A program made the translations under genes and the position numbers. This document shows, piece after piece, positions 42,343-51,738 of a stretch of DNA of 64,000 bases. The notes beneath the pieces are model-generated. The model worked only from the letters and a program-made list of their open reading frames with translations. It did not search any database and was not told the origin of the DNA. Source of the DNA: Thereva unica (taxonomy: Eukaryota > Arthropoda > Insecta > Diptera > Therevidae); the NCBI GenBank assembly GCA_949987705.1, contig OX465283.1, forward strand, positions 92,925,813 through 92,989,812, written 5' to 3'. Within the stretch, counting starts at the first letter, position 1. Every line of letters starts with the position of its first letter.

Positions 42343-43256
42343 TGAGCAGAAGACAGATAATCAACGAACTGCATAAACCAGTGCGAAAAAATTTTAAACG
42401 TCGACATGTCACTACCAAATGTATAGATGATTTGTGGCAGGCAGACCTGGTCGAGATGGGTTCTTACTCATCAGAAAATCAGGGGTTTCGTTTTCTTCTC
42501 ACTGTAATTGATACCTTTTCAAAGTATGCATGGACACTGCCTTTAAAATCTAAAAAGGCATCAGAAGTTGTAAAAGCATTGCAGTCGATTTTTAATACAG
42601 GACGGATTCCAAGAAATTTACAAACCGATGATGGAAAAGAGTTTTTTAATAAACCGTTTCGTCAACTGATGAAAGATTACGAAATAAACCATTATTCCAG
42701 CTACAGTACTCTGAAAGCCTCAATTGTAGAAAGATTTAACAGAACGCTGAAAAATATGATGTGGAAAGAATTCAGCATGAATGGCAATTATCACTGGATT
42801 AACATGTTGACCAAGCTGACAGATGACTACAATACAACAAAACATCGTACGATTAAGATGAGACCAGTAGATGTTCGACCGCGTAACGAAAAACGTTTAT
42901 TATCTGTGTATAATTACCCCAAAATAAAATCATAGTCTAAATACAAAGCAGGTGATTTTGTTCGTATAAGTAGACATAAACATGTATTCGAAAAAGGTTA
43001 TACACCTAATTGGTCCACAGAGATCTTTAAAATAAAAGAAGTTAAATCTGTTTACCCAACAACATATATTCTGGAAGATTACCAGGGAAATATAATTCAA
43101 GGCAGATTTTATGAACCAGAAATAGCTCCTGTGAAAAACCCTGATGTCTATTTAGTAGAAAAGGTTATAAAAAGACGCGGTAATCAGGTTCTGGTGAAGT
43201 GGCTTGGTTTTCCATCAAAACACAATACTTGGATTAATATAAAAGACGTGATATAA
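42342..43256 (+). pseudogene. Polinton integrase with chromodomain, one in-frame stop
   Basis: Retroviral-type DDE integrase that would insert the element and make the 6-bp TSD. Catalytic Asp in DLWQADLVEM (Asp35), Asp in LQTDDGKEFF (Asp96/97), Glu in SIVERFNRTLKNMMWKEF (Glu130). TAG at 42933-42935 interrupts the frame, but the same frame continues with KYKAGDFVRISRHKHVFEKG and a C-terminal chromodomain (VYLVEKVIKRRGNQVLVKWL, then a conserved W) to TAA at 43254-43256. The chromodomain could target chromatin marks. The lone stop suggests recent inactivation, or readthrough, which is less likely. Confidence 0.92.
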
Positions 43257-43277
43257 AACCTGTTACACTCATTCAAA

Positions 43278-43651
43278 ATGTTAAACTTGAAACAAGAATA
43301 CGATCGTTTGAAAACATTCGATAATCTTGCAATCGACTTAGATACAGCAGACCAGCTAGCGAAAAGTGGATTTTTTTACACATTAAAGACCGTGTTCAAT
43401 GTTACTTTTGTTCTCTGCAGATAAATGCTATGAGTTGTGCATCGGATGTAGATTTCGATCATAGACATCGTTCACCACACTGTATCTATGCTAATAGAAT
43501 AGACGAATGCGGACGATTCAAAGATCAGTTAGCACCACTTACAGAACAACCTAAATCAAAAATCATACTTTGTACATTCAACACTTTGAAATTTTTATCT
43601 GGTATTTTATTCGTTTTAGCAATTCATTATTATTTCCACGAGCAGATATGA
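43278..43651 (+). pseudogene. BIR-domain (inhibitor-of-apoptosis-like) gene, frameshifted
   Basis: The first frame (ATG 43278) gives EYDRLKTFDNLAIDLDTADQ then LAKSGFFYTL, the N-terminal half of a baculovirus IAP repeat. After a one-base shift near 43385 the next frame gives VQCYFC...H...C with spacing C-x2-C-x16-H-x6-C (Cys codons at 43400 and 43409, His at 43460, Cys at 43481), exactly the zinc-binding rule of BIR domains. The C-terminus has a hydrophobic helix (FLSGILFVLAIHYYF) that may anchor it to a membrane; no RING is present. BIR proteins block caspases or act in cell division. Here it could protect the cell during element replication (inference). An acceptor-like TTTTGTTCTCTGCAG overlaps the shift, so splicing cannot be excluded. 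Confidence 0.75.
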
Positions 43652-43938
43652 GGAAGAAAATAAGTTTCAATGAAGACCCACAAGTTAAATATATGGTAGT
43701 ATGGAGTTTCGCATACAGACAAAGTAGGAAAGGACCATGGGAGCAGTATGCAGTGGATACATTTAGGTTTAAAAACAAAATTTCACAACTGAGTGTTATA
43801 ATAAATCCGGTTTTAGAAAATAAAATAAAAATGTTTAACAAGTACCATATTGTTTTTTATTATGATCCCTCCCTAGTCGTTTTTCAGGTTTCGTTTTGGG
43901 CACCTATACAAGCCCACTTTCGCTTTTCTTTCAAGTGA
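43648..43938 (+). CDS. Polinton small ORF after the BIR gene, unknown
   Basis: 96 codons from ATG 43648, overlapping the stop of the BIR frame (ATGA). Sequence MRKKISFNEDPQVKYMVVWS with several aromatic, strand-like segments (KYHIVFYYDP). It has no recognised domain and ends just before the right TIR. It may be a real accessory gene co-transcribed with the BIR ORF. Length and isolation leave doubt. Confidence 0.4.
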   Translation: MRKKISFNEDPQVKYMVVWSFAYRQSRKGPWEQYAVDTFRFKNKISQLSVIINPVLENKIKMFNKYHIVFYYDPSLVVFQVSFWAPIQAHFRFSFK

Positions 43939-43959
43939 AAACAAGTATTTAATCTATTA

Positions 43960-44296
43960 CCTACCAGCCCCCACCGGGTCCCCAGCCGAGTCCCCAGCCC
44001 AGCCCGTCCCCACCGAGTCCCTAGCCGAGCCCGTCCCCACCGAGTCCCTAGCCGAGCCCGTCCCCACCGAGTCCCTAGCCGAGCCCGTCCCCACCGAGTC
44101 CCTAGCCGAGCCCGTCCCCACCGAGTCCCAAGCCACCGACCGACCCTGACCCAGGTCCCGCCCAAGCAAACCAGTCCCACGGTCGTAGACCCCGTGACCA
44201 TGGCCACCAACAGGTGATTGATTGATGGCCTTGACTCAGATTCGATGGGCGGTGACCTTGACCTGGTTCCCAGGCTCAACCGTCCCCATACCTACT
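43960..44296 (-). repeat. Polinton right TIR with GC-rich minisatellite
   Basis: Inverted match of 28021-28398, with five rather than six ~27-bp units and a few substitutions. Ends CCGTCCCCATACCTACT, then TSD AACGTA. Confidence 0.93.
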
Positions 44297-44302
44297 AACG
44301 TA

Positions 44303-44433
44303 TTAGTGGATTAAGGGATACCACCAGACACACCACCGCAACGTTACCTGAACCTGCTACCATCAATGGAGCTCGGGAAACATCACTCCATTTATTGAGG
44401 ACCACCACTACGATTGGCGAGCTTCAAATGTGA
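44303..44433 (+). pseudogene. BEL third ORF, 3' part
   Basis: Continuation of the ORF cut at 28020; the frame stays open across the TSD to TGA at 44431-44433. Thr-rich (DTTRHTTATLPEPATINGAR). No domain. Confidence 0.45.
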
Positions 44434-44695
44434 ATGGAGAACACCCACCAGAGAAGGACTTGACATATATCTCACCCGCGACGTTTTAAAACGAATAAAT
44501 TTTGAGGCCTTAGCCAAAACGAAACTAAAGGAGAAAACGATAACCCTCCCAGAACGCTACCAGGTTCGGCTTAAAGTGAAAACCGATGGTCGAATCATAT
44601 TCTTCTCCTATCATAAGAGGGGAGTTGTTAAAAAGTTGTTGAACAAGGCTGTTCAACAGGGGGGAGAATGTTCGGCGCAGGCCAACACATCATAA
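44397..44695 (+). CDS. BEL 3'-terminal ORF, basic, unknown
   Basis: An open frame with no in-frame ATG before the first recognisable residues (a TTG lies at 44414). It reads ASFKCEWRTPTREGLDIYLT and continues with basic, strand-like sequence (ERYQVRLKVKTDGRIIFFSY) up to the polypurine tract AGGGGGGAGAA (44658-44668), ending inside the LTR. It could be the end of a spliced or frameshifted third protein of the BEL element. No similarity is recognised. Confidence that it is translated is low. Confidence 0.35.
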
Positions 44696-44954
44696 AACTT
44701 ACAAAAAAAACTAATAAATAAAACTAATAAACAAGAATGAATTAAACTAAAATAAATGTACAAATGAATTAAAATAAAAATAAGTTGAATTACAAAAATA
44801 TTATTATTAAAAAGTGAAATATATAGAAATTTCCCATGTTCGTGATGGCACATGTGGCAGCACATCAAATATTGAGCAATAATCGAATAAAATCGTCTAC
44901 TATCGAACGAGCCCGGAAGAAATTTTAACCAGCGACATCGACACCAGCAGCGCG

Positions 44955-45463
44955 AGTTATAGATAAGACAATTTGTTATAACAAAGATCCACCGGATGTG
45001 TATGAAATACCATCCCGACCAAAACCTATGGCCTGGTAAAGGCATTAGGAATTTTCCCCAGAAGGAAAATGACACCGTCATTTTCTGATAAGCTTAAGCT
45101 GCATGAAAACCGTGAGAAACATTTTCGTTAAATGAGAATGGATCTCAAGGTTTTAATAAAATGCTTTAATGCACTTTTAGCATCTAAGATTCACTTAGAA
45201 ATTAGAGGTAAGAAATGTGTTTTAAATGAATGTAACAGTTAGTTAGGAATAAACCACCAACTCGGAAGGTACCTTAAAATCCGTTCTCGATAATAAAGCT
45301 TTTTTTATATATTTTTAAATTAAAGTTGTGTTTTAATTATTGTAGATAGTTTTCAAAGATTGGGACATATTGTTTACAGTGTTTCGCCGGTTATTTTCTG
45401 TCGGTTGTTTTATTTACTTTTAATCGATTTTCTTATTCACAACACTAGTGAAAAAACATATCT
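44955..45463 (+). repeat. Errantivirus 5' LTR
   Basis: 509 bp. Starts AGTTATAGATAAGACAATTT, ends AAAAAACATATCT. Apparently identical to 51230-51738. AATAAAGC near 45292 is a possible polyadenylation signal. Confidence 0.95.
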
Positions 45464-45703
45464 GGCGCAGTCGGTAGGATCCTGTTCAGAAGAATTAGGA
45501 TCCAGTGATTCGAACGAGTTAAAAGAAAAAAAAAAATATATAACCAAATAAGTGTTTTAATCGAAAGTTTTAAAACCAAAAATAAAGGGTGAAAAAAGTT
45601 TGAGACAAAGTGATTTAAACAAAAATTTAGTGAATCACGAAGAAACGACAGCTAAACCCTGGGAAGAAGAAATCAGCGAAACCGGATTATTGACCAACAT
45701 AGA

Positions 45704-46696
45704 ATGGTCCAACCACAGCAACCACATCAACCAGAGCTAAATATTATGGAGCAATGCAATGTTGCTCTAACCGATATTTTAAATCGACAGCAACAACAAC
45801 TAACTCCAAGGAGAAGAATTGAAAAGGACCTTAAACATCTACAAACATTTGAAGGAAGACCTGGAACCCTACCAGCGTTCATAGCATCAGTGGACCGAGC
45901 TTTGACAGACTTTGGAAGTCAAGCTCATCAGGCTTATACCATCATCTACAACGAAAAAATATTAGGACCAGCAAAAAATTACCTGGAATCGTCACCACCT
46001 CTAACTTGGACAGAATGCAAAACAAAATTGAAGTTGCAGTACAAACCATCGAGGGACCAAGGTCAAATTATGCAGGAAATAAGTTTACTCAAAGTAAGTA
46101 CCATTACAGAATTAATGGACAAAATTAGAGTGATTGTAGATTATATATCAGAATGTGCTATTTTTAGTGAATTCCAAAGCCAACTTATAAATAATTTGAG
46201 TAGTATGTTGATTTTAAAAATTAAAGAATTGACGGCAGGTTCATTGGCCGCAGAAATAAGAGATAAGTTTACTTTGGAAGAAATTAGAATTATCATTAAT
46301 AAATATGTCGGTGAAGATCAATTTAATTTAAAATGGTGTCGACATAGTGGCAATGTATTTAAAGAAAGACATCCAAAGCATAATATCCAAAGACAAAACC
46401 ATAATTTTAAAAGTAACAATAATAGTTTTGGTCAAATTAAACAAAATAATAATTATAACGTTAACGACTCGGGACAATTAAGACAAAACGGTTTTAACCA
46501 CAATAATGGGCAGACTCGACATAATTTTAATTACTCTGGGCAATCTCGTTTTAATCCTTCTAGTAGTAGGCAATTTAATAAATATCCCTTTAATAGAAAT
46601 AATAATAATAATCATGTACAACCGATGGAGGTCGATTCGCTTAGTAACAAAAATGAAGTAAATCATTTAATAACAGACGAGTTTTTTATAAACTAG
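45704..46696 (+). CDS. gag: Errantivirus Gag
   Basis: 330 codons. The central helical region (LKHLQTFEGRPGTLPAFIAS, DRALTDFGSQAHQAYTIIYN) is the errantivirus Gag core, which assembles virus-like particles. The last third is Asn/Gln-rich and basic with no CCHC knuckle, as in other errantiviruses. Two Met are close at the start; ATG 45704 is the first in frame after a 240-base leader. A TTTTTT run next to the stop at 46694 precedes pol, which lies in the -1 frame, so Gag-Pol is expected by ribosomal frameshifting near 46682. The frame is intact. Confidence 0.93.
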   Translation: MVQPQQPHQPELNIMEQCNVALTDILNRQQQQLTPRRRIEKDLKHLQTFEGRPGTLPAFIASVDRALTDFGSQAHQAYTIIYNEKILGPAKNYLESSPPLTWTECKTKLKLQYKPSRDQGQIMQEISLLKVSTITELMDKIRVIVDYISECAIFSEFQSQLINNLSSMLILKIKELTAGSLAAEIRDKFTLEEIRIIINKYVGEDQFNLKWCRHSGNVFKERHPKHNIQRQNHNFKSNNNSFGQIKQNNNYNVNDSGQLRQNGFNHNNGQTRHNFNYSGQSRFNPSSSRQFNKYPFNRNNNNNHVQPMEVDSLSNKNEVNHLITDEFFIN

Positions 46697-46722
46697 CCTC
46701 GGAAAAAAGAAAAATTTATATT

Positions 46723-49700
46723 ATGATAACGATAAACAATAAAAAATTTATTGCCTTTGTGGATACAGGATCCACCGTAAGTATATTAAATTCCCAAAAG
46801 GTAACAGAGGAATTTTATGAAAAAATAGAGGGAGGGGAATGTCGATTAAATACTATAGAAAGACAGGTTCAAATAAATACGGAATATGTAAAAACCAAGT
46901 GTCCGGAAGAGTTCAAACAACCTCCTAACGCCAAAATGAGATGGATAAAAATGGATACAAATAAAAGTTTTCATTTTTTGATAGGTATGGATTTTATTGA
47001 ACCATATGTTGCTTTTATTGATTTATTAAATAAAGAGTTGATACTTAGTGACAACACGATTATACCATTTCTTAATAAAATCGTAGAAAACCAAGTAAAT
47101 GCTTTAGAAGAGGGTGATTTAGGGAACATAGATTTAAACCATTTAAACGTAGAAGAAAAATCGGGAATAATGAAACTTTTAGACAAATATAAAAAATTAA
47201 TATACAAAGAAGGGGATAAACTTACAAATACAACAAGCATAGTACACGAAATTAGAACAACGACTAGTGAACAGATCAATTCGAAATTATACCGTTACCC
47301 ACCTCAGCATGAAGCCGAAGTGAGGACTCAGATGGAAGAAATGGAAAGAAACGGAATAATTCGAAAAAGTAATAGTAGGTATTGTTCACCAATAATCGTT
47401 ATCCCAAAGAAAATAGACAATTCCGGAGTTCAGAAATACCGTATTGTAGTTGACTATCGGAGGTTGAATGAGATAACGATAGATGATAAGTACCCACTTC
47501 CCAATATAGACAGTATATTAGACAAGTTGGGGAAAGCGCAATACTTCAGTTCATTAGATCTCGCAAAGGGCTACCATCAAATACTAATAGCTCAAAATGA
47601 TAGGGAAAAAACGGCTTTCATAACTCCATCCGGGCTGTACGAATTCATAAGAATGCCGTTTGGATTAAAAAATGCCCCCGCCACTTTTCAGCGGCTAATT
47701 AATAACATACTAAGAGAATACATCAATAAAATTTGCGTGGTATATCTCGACGATATCCTCATTTTCTCGACGACACTAGACGAGCACCTTGACTCTCTAA
47801 ATAAAATTTTCCAACGATTAGTTGAACATAACTTGAAAATACAAGCTGACAAATGCAGCTTTATGAAGCATGAAACGGAGTTTCTAGGACACATATTGAC
47901 AAGGGACGGAATGAAGCCCAACCCCAATAAAGTAAACGATATATTAAGAGTAGAATTACCTAAAACGGAAAAACAATTAAAAAGTTTTTTAGGTATGACA
48001 GGATTTTACAGAAAATTCGTTAAGGATTATGCCAAAGTGGCACATCCACTCATAAAATACTTGAAAAAAGATATAAAAATAAATATTAATGATCCGCAAT
48101 ATATTGCTGCTTTTGAGAAACTAAAACTTCTCATATCATCTCATCCAATTTTGAAATTTCCGAATTATGAAAAAAAATTTACAGTCATTACCGATGCTAG
48201 CGACTACGCTATTGGAGCAGTTCTTTCACAAGACGGTCATCCAGTATGCTATGTATCCCGAACGCTAAATAATCATGAGAGAAATTATAGCGTAACGGAT
48301 AAGGAATTTCTCGCTATTGTGTACTCTGTAACTTATTTTAGACCATACTTATATGGGCAAAAATTTAAAATCATAACGGATCATGCACCTATAAAATATA
48401 TGAACGCCAAGTATAAAGGAAAGGAATTTTCTCAGCGAAATCAAAGGTGGATACTAAAATTGCAAGAGTATAACTTTGATATAGAATACCTTCAAGGAAA
48501 AGACAACAAGGTTGCAGATTTCCTAAGTAGGATCGAAAACAGTCCCCGAATTAATGAGCAAAATAGTTGTGAATCTAATATGGACCAATCTGAAGCAGCT
48601 CATTCTTCTGAGGAACAACTACTTGACCATATCGGTATAAAAGAAGAAATTGTAAATAAATATAAAACGCAATTAATTTTGACTTATCATCCAAATAAAG
48701 AAATGGAGATAAAATATGGGAGGAGAATTATTCAAATTAACCCACAAAATGAAGAAGCGGTAATCGTAGATATATTAAAGCGATTTATAAATTCTGGACA
48801 TATAGGGATCTATTCAGATGTAGAAGACGGAGACTATAATAAAATACAACAAATTATCATTAGACTTTTTTCAGGAGATAGAAGAGTAAAATTTATAAAA
48901 GCTACAAAAAGGGCACAGGAAATAGAAAATGAACAGCAGTGTCACAAACAAATTTCTTTATACCATACTAGAGAATCTTTACATAGTGGCATTAATGAAT
49001 CTTACAAAACCTTAAAAGATAAGATCTATTATCCAAAACTTCAAGAGCACATACAATTAATTATCAATAATTGCGAAAAGTGTCAAGGGAGTAAGTATGA
49101 CCGAAATCCCATCAAACCTACCTTAGCTATAACCGAAACACCAACTAAAGGAAATGATATCATTCATCTAGATACTTTTCATTATACAAAGCAAACGTTT
49201 ATCACTATTATAGATAAATTAACAAAATTTGCGGTAGCCTATCTAATTAACGATAGAAACTGGGTAAAGAAGATAGCGATATTGGAGGCATATTTAGCTA
49301 CTTTTGGGAAACCTAGAAAAATTATAATGGACAATGAGTTCAAATCCGAACAAATTAAGAGGTACTTACAAGAAAAGGAAATAGAGGTTCATTGGACAAA
49401 ACCAAATAGCCATACTGGAAATGCTGACGTAGAAAGATTGCATTCTACACTTATAGAGAAAATCCAAGCAATCGATGAAGATATTTCCACAGAACAAAAA
49501 ATCCAGAGATCTATAGGTAATTATAACGATAGATATCATACAACCATAGAAATGACTCCGAGAGAAGCGAGCAAATTAACTGATACTTCCTTACTAGTAG
49601 AAAAGATTAATAAGAAAAAGAGTAAGTATATTACTAAATTAAATAAGAACAGGGAAAATTATATAGAAAGTAGAAACGAGGGTTTTATAAAGAATTATAA

Positions 49701-49860
49701 AAGAGTTAGGCACAAAAATGAACCATATTTTAGAAAATACCCGTTACGAAATGTACATCCTTGCAATATTAAACGAAAGACAAAATTTTCAGGTAACAAC
49801 GTTATTAATACTGATGATTGCAACAGTACAAGGGCGGTTGCAGGTTCATCGCATAAATGA
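46723..49860 (+). CDS. pol: Errantivirus Pol: protease, RT, RNase H, integrase
   Basis: 1045 codons, open; the frame extends upstream to overlap the end of gag in the -1 phase, so the listed ATG is nominal. Retropepsin DTGS at residues 14-17. RT with FSSLDLAKGYHQI, IRMPFGLKNAPATFQ and catalytic [10 protein letters not shown] near residue 341. RNase H with VITDASDYAIGAVLSQ near 491 and a later TDHAPIKY. Integrase zinc region HTRESLHSGI...CEKC near 747-790, catalytic core HLDTFHYTKQTF (~815), MDNEFKSEQI and the Glu in ADVERLHSTL. It overlaps env by ~140 bases. All catalytic residues expected are present. Confidence 0.95.
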   Translation: MITINNKKFIAFVDTGSTVSILNSQKVTEEFYEKIEGGECRLNTIERQVQINTEYVKTKCPEEFKQPPNAKMRWIKMDTNKSFHFLIGMDFIEPYVAFIDLLNKELILSDNTIIPFLNKIVENQVNALEEGDLGNIDLNHLNVEEKSGIMKLLDKYKKLIYKEGDKLTNTTSIVHEIRTTTSEQINSKLYRYPPQHEAEVRTQMEEMERNGIIRKSNSRYCSPIIVIPKKIDNSGVQKYRIVVDYRRLNEITIDDKYPLPNIDSILDKLGKAQYFSSLDLAKGYHQILIAQNDREKTAFITPSGLYEFIRMPFGLKNAPATFQRLINNILREYINKICVVYLDDILIFSTTLDEHLDSLNKIFQRLVEHNLKIQADKCSFMKHETEFLGHILTRDGMKPNPNKVNDILRVELPKTEKQLKSFLGMTGFYRKFVKDYAKVAHPLIKYLKKDIKININDPQYIAAFEKLKLLISSHPILKFPNYEKKFTVITDASDYAIGAVLSQDGHPVCYVSRTLNNHERNYSVTDKEFLAIVYSVTYFRPYLYGQKFKIITDHAPIKYMNAKYKGKEFSQRNQRWILKLQEYNFDIEYLQGKDNKVADFLSRIENSPRINEQNSCESNMDQSEAAHSSEEQLLDHIGIKEEIVNKYKTQLILTYHPNKEMEIKYGRRIIQINPQNEEAVIVDILKRFINSGHIGIYSDVEDGDYNKIQQIIIRLFSGDRRVKFIKATKRAQEIENEQQCHKQISLYHTRESLHSGINESYKTLKDKIYYPKLQEHIQLIINNCEKCQGSKYDRNPIKPTLAITETPTKGNDIIHLDTFHYTKQTFITIIDKLTKFAVAYLINDRNWVKKIAILEAYLATFGKPRKIIMDNEFKSEQIKRYLQEKEIEVHWTKPNSHTGNADVERLHSTLIEKIQAIDEDISTEQKIQRSIGNYNDRYHTTIEMTPREASKLTDTSLLVEKINKKKSKYITKLNKNRENYIESRNEGFIKNYKRVRHKNEPYFRKYPLRNVHPCNIKRKTKFSGNNVINTDDCNSTRAVAGSSHK

Positions 49861-51169
49861 GGAAACTGGTTACGTTAAAATACGAATCCAACAGGTAGAA
49901 ATAGCTAATAACACAGATACAATTTTACATATAATAGATCCAGTAGAAATGGAAGGAATATTACAACAATTGCAAAACAATATAGCTTATCTAAATTTAG
50001 AAGATAGAAGAGCATTATACAATGAGATAAGGATTATAAAAAGTAAACTTAAAACAATTAGAAATCCAGTTCCAATTCGAAAAAGAAGAGGACTAATAAA
50101 CATAATAGGTAGAACTTCAAATTGGTTATTCGGGACCATGGACGATACAGACAGAGAAGAGATAACACAACATTTACAGACGGTCGAAAACAATAACCAT
50201 AAGGCTATTACTAACTTAAACCAACAAATAAGAATAAACGAACATTACAACAAAACCATGACGGACTTGAAGACATTGATTGAGAATGACAGACATAAAG
50301 TTATGAACGAAATTAACGTTACCAATAATAATATACAACAATTGAGTTACAGAATTATGTTTTTGGACCAGGAAACCAAACTTAGATATTTTGAGAATAG
50401 AATAAACCAAATCTTAGATAATATAATGGCAATAAAAAACAATATTATACATCCTAGCATATTAACGCTTGAAGAGTTAGAAACATATCATGTAGATTTT
50501 CATAAATTAAAACTTTTAAAAGCTGGAGTTATGGAACATAAAAATCGATTTTTAATCTTTGCAATCAAAATACCAAAAACTTATATTTTGACAGAATTAC
50601 AACTAATTAAATCTGTTACTAACTCAGAATATTTAGAAATCAACAATCCAGATGAATTAATAGTCGAAATAAACAATAATTCCTTCAAATACGAAAAAGA
50701 CACTTTATTTAAGGACTTAAAATTGAGTCAACACTGTATTTTCAAAAGCTCATGTAATTTAGCATATAACAATATTACCAGTATTGAAGAATTAGATGAA
50801 GAGACCATTTTTATAAAAAATGCTTATAATGAAACCATAGCTCATAATTGCGATCAGAGATTGCTCAAATTAACTGGTAACTATTTGATCAATTTTAATA
50901 ATTGCTCGTTAAAAGTAAGTAATAATATATTTTATAATAAAAAAGTGTCATTTCTAGATAAATACTATTATCCAGCTAAAGAAATTAATTTAACTTTAAT
51001 AAAACCAATAAATTTTAATAAAATTATTTTTGAAAATATAGATAATCTAAAGGAGATATCTGAAATTAAGTTTCATAAGAATATGGTATATGGAACTAGT
51101 GTAAGTACCATTATTTTGTTAACATTGTTTATAATTATGTATTATTTTATACATCCTTTGGAAAAATAA
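49718..51169 (+). CDS. env: Errantivirus envelope protein (baculovirus F-like)
   Basis: Third ORF, 483 codons, overlapping the end of pol; in this family it is made from a spliced mRNA. Signal-peptide-like hydrophobic stretch near residues 25-38. A dibasic furin-type site RKRR at 121-124 is followed by a hydrophobic segment of fusion-peptide type. The long helical ectodomain has many Asn-x-Ser/Thr sites, and a single membrane anchor lies near residues 457-476 with a very short cytoplasmic tail. This is the F-protein-like architecture of errantivirus Env, which could make virions infectious. No stop or frameshift is seen. I describe it only and have not compared it with other copies. Confidence 0.88.
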   Translation: MNHILENTRYEMYILAILNERQNFQVTTLLILMIATVQGRLQVHRINEETGYVKIRIQQVEIANNTDTILHIIDPVEMEGILQQLQNNIAYLNLEDRRALYNEIRIIKSKLKTIRNPVPIRKRRGLINIIGRTSNWLFGTMDDTDREEITQHLQTVENNNHKAITNLNQQIRINEHYNKTMTDLKTLIENDRHKVMNEINVTNNNIQQLSYRIMFLDQETKLRYFENRINQILDNIMAIKNNIIHPSILTLEELETYHVDFHKLKLLKAGVMEHKNRFLIFAIKIPKTYILTELQLIKSVTNSEYLEINNPDELIVEINNNSFKYEKDTLFKDLKLSQHCIFKSSCNLAYNNITSIEELDEETIFIKNAYNETIAHNCDQRLLKLTGNYLINFNNCSLKVSNNIFYNKKVSFLDKYYYPAKEINLTLIKPINFNKIIFENIDNLKEISEIKFHKNMVYGTSVSTIILLTLFIIMYYFIHPLEK

Positions 51170-51229
51170 AAAAGAAAGGATTAATGTAATAAATTTGAAG
51201 TCGGAGACTTCAGACTTAAAGAGGGGAGA

Positions 51230-51738
51230 AGTTATAGATAAGACAATTTGTTATAACAAAGATCCACCGGATGTGTATGAAATACCATCCCGACCAAAAC
51301 CTATGGCCTGGTAAAGGCATTAGGAATTTTCCCCAGAAGGAAAATGACACCGTCATTTTCTGATAAGCTTAAGCTGCATGAAAACCGTGAGAAACATTTT
51401 CGTTAAATGAGAATGGATCTCAAGGTTTTAATAAAATGCTTTAATGCACTTTTAGCATCTAAGATTCACTTAGAAATTAGAGGTAAGAAATGTGTTTTAA
51501 ATGAATGTAACAGTTAGTTAGGAATAAACCACCAACTCGGAAGGTACCTTAAAATCCGTTCTCGATAATAAAGCTTTTTTTATATATTTTTAAATTAAAG
51601 TTGTGTTTTAATTATTGTAGATAGTTTTCAAAGATTGGGACATATTGTTTACAGTGTTTCGCCGGTTATTTTCTGTCGGTTGTTTTATTTACTTTTAATC
51701 GATTTTCTTATTCACAACACTAGTGAAAAAACATATCT
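51230..51738 (+). repeat. Errantivirus 3' LTR
   Basis: 509 bp, no difference from the 5' LTR found by eye. Preceded by the polypurine tract and followed by TSD CGCG. Confidence 0.95.

Larger units (their letters stand above)
28021..44296. mobile_element. Polinton/Maverick, 16.3 kb, 6-bp TSD
   Basis: Inverted termini begin AGTAGGTATGGGGACGGTTG and end with its complement. The 5'-AG start and 6-bp TSD AACGTA (28015-28020, 44297-44302) are hallmarks of the class. Gene content is diagnostic: protein-primed-type DNA polymerase B, adenain-like protease, double and single jelly-roll capsid proteins, FtsK/HerA packaging ATPase, and retroviral-type integrase with chromodomain. The polymerase lacks its exonuclease half, the integrase has an in-frame stop, and the major capsid gene is split by another transposon, so this copy is defective. 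It sits inside the BEL element. Confidence 0.97.
44955..51738 (+). mobile_element. Errantivirus (gypsy-type endogenous retrovirus, 17.6/297-like), apparently full length
   Basis: LTRs of 509 bp (AGTTATAG...CATATCT) at both ends with no difference found by eye. Primer site TGGCGCAGTCGGTAGGAT (tRNA-Ser type, as in 17.6 and 297) begins at 45463. Purine tract AAAGAGGGGAGA precedes the 3' LTR. Open gag, pol and env. TSD CGCG is an alternating pyrimidine-purine tetramer, as errantivirus integrases prefer. The insertion is recent. Confidence 0.96.

Noticed and set aside
43870..43938. Possible extension of the 43648 ORF into the TIR as a separate gene
   Set aside because: The last codons simply run into the TIR-adjacent sequence; no additional signal.
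46682..46696. Canonical slippery heptamer for gag-pol frameshift
   Set aside because: A T run is present and pol is in the -1 frame, but in the gag phase the heptamer is G-TTT-TTT, not a perfect X-XXY-YYZ site, so I do not annotate a defined site.
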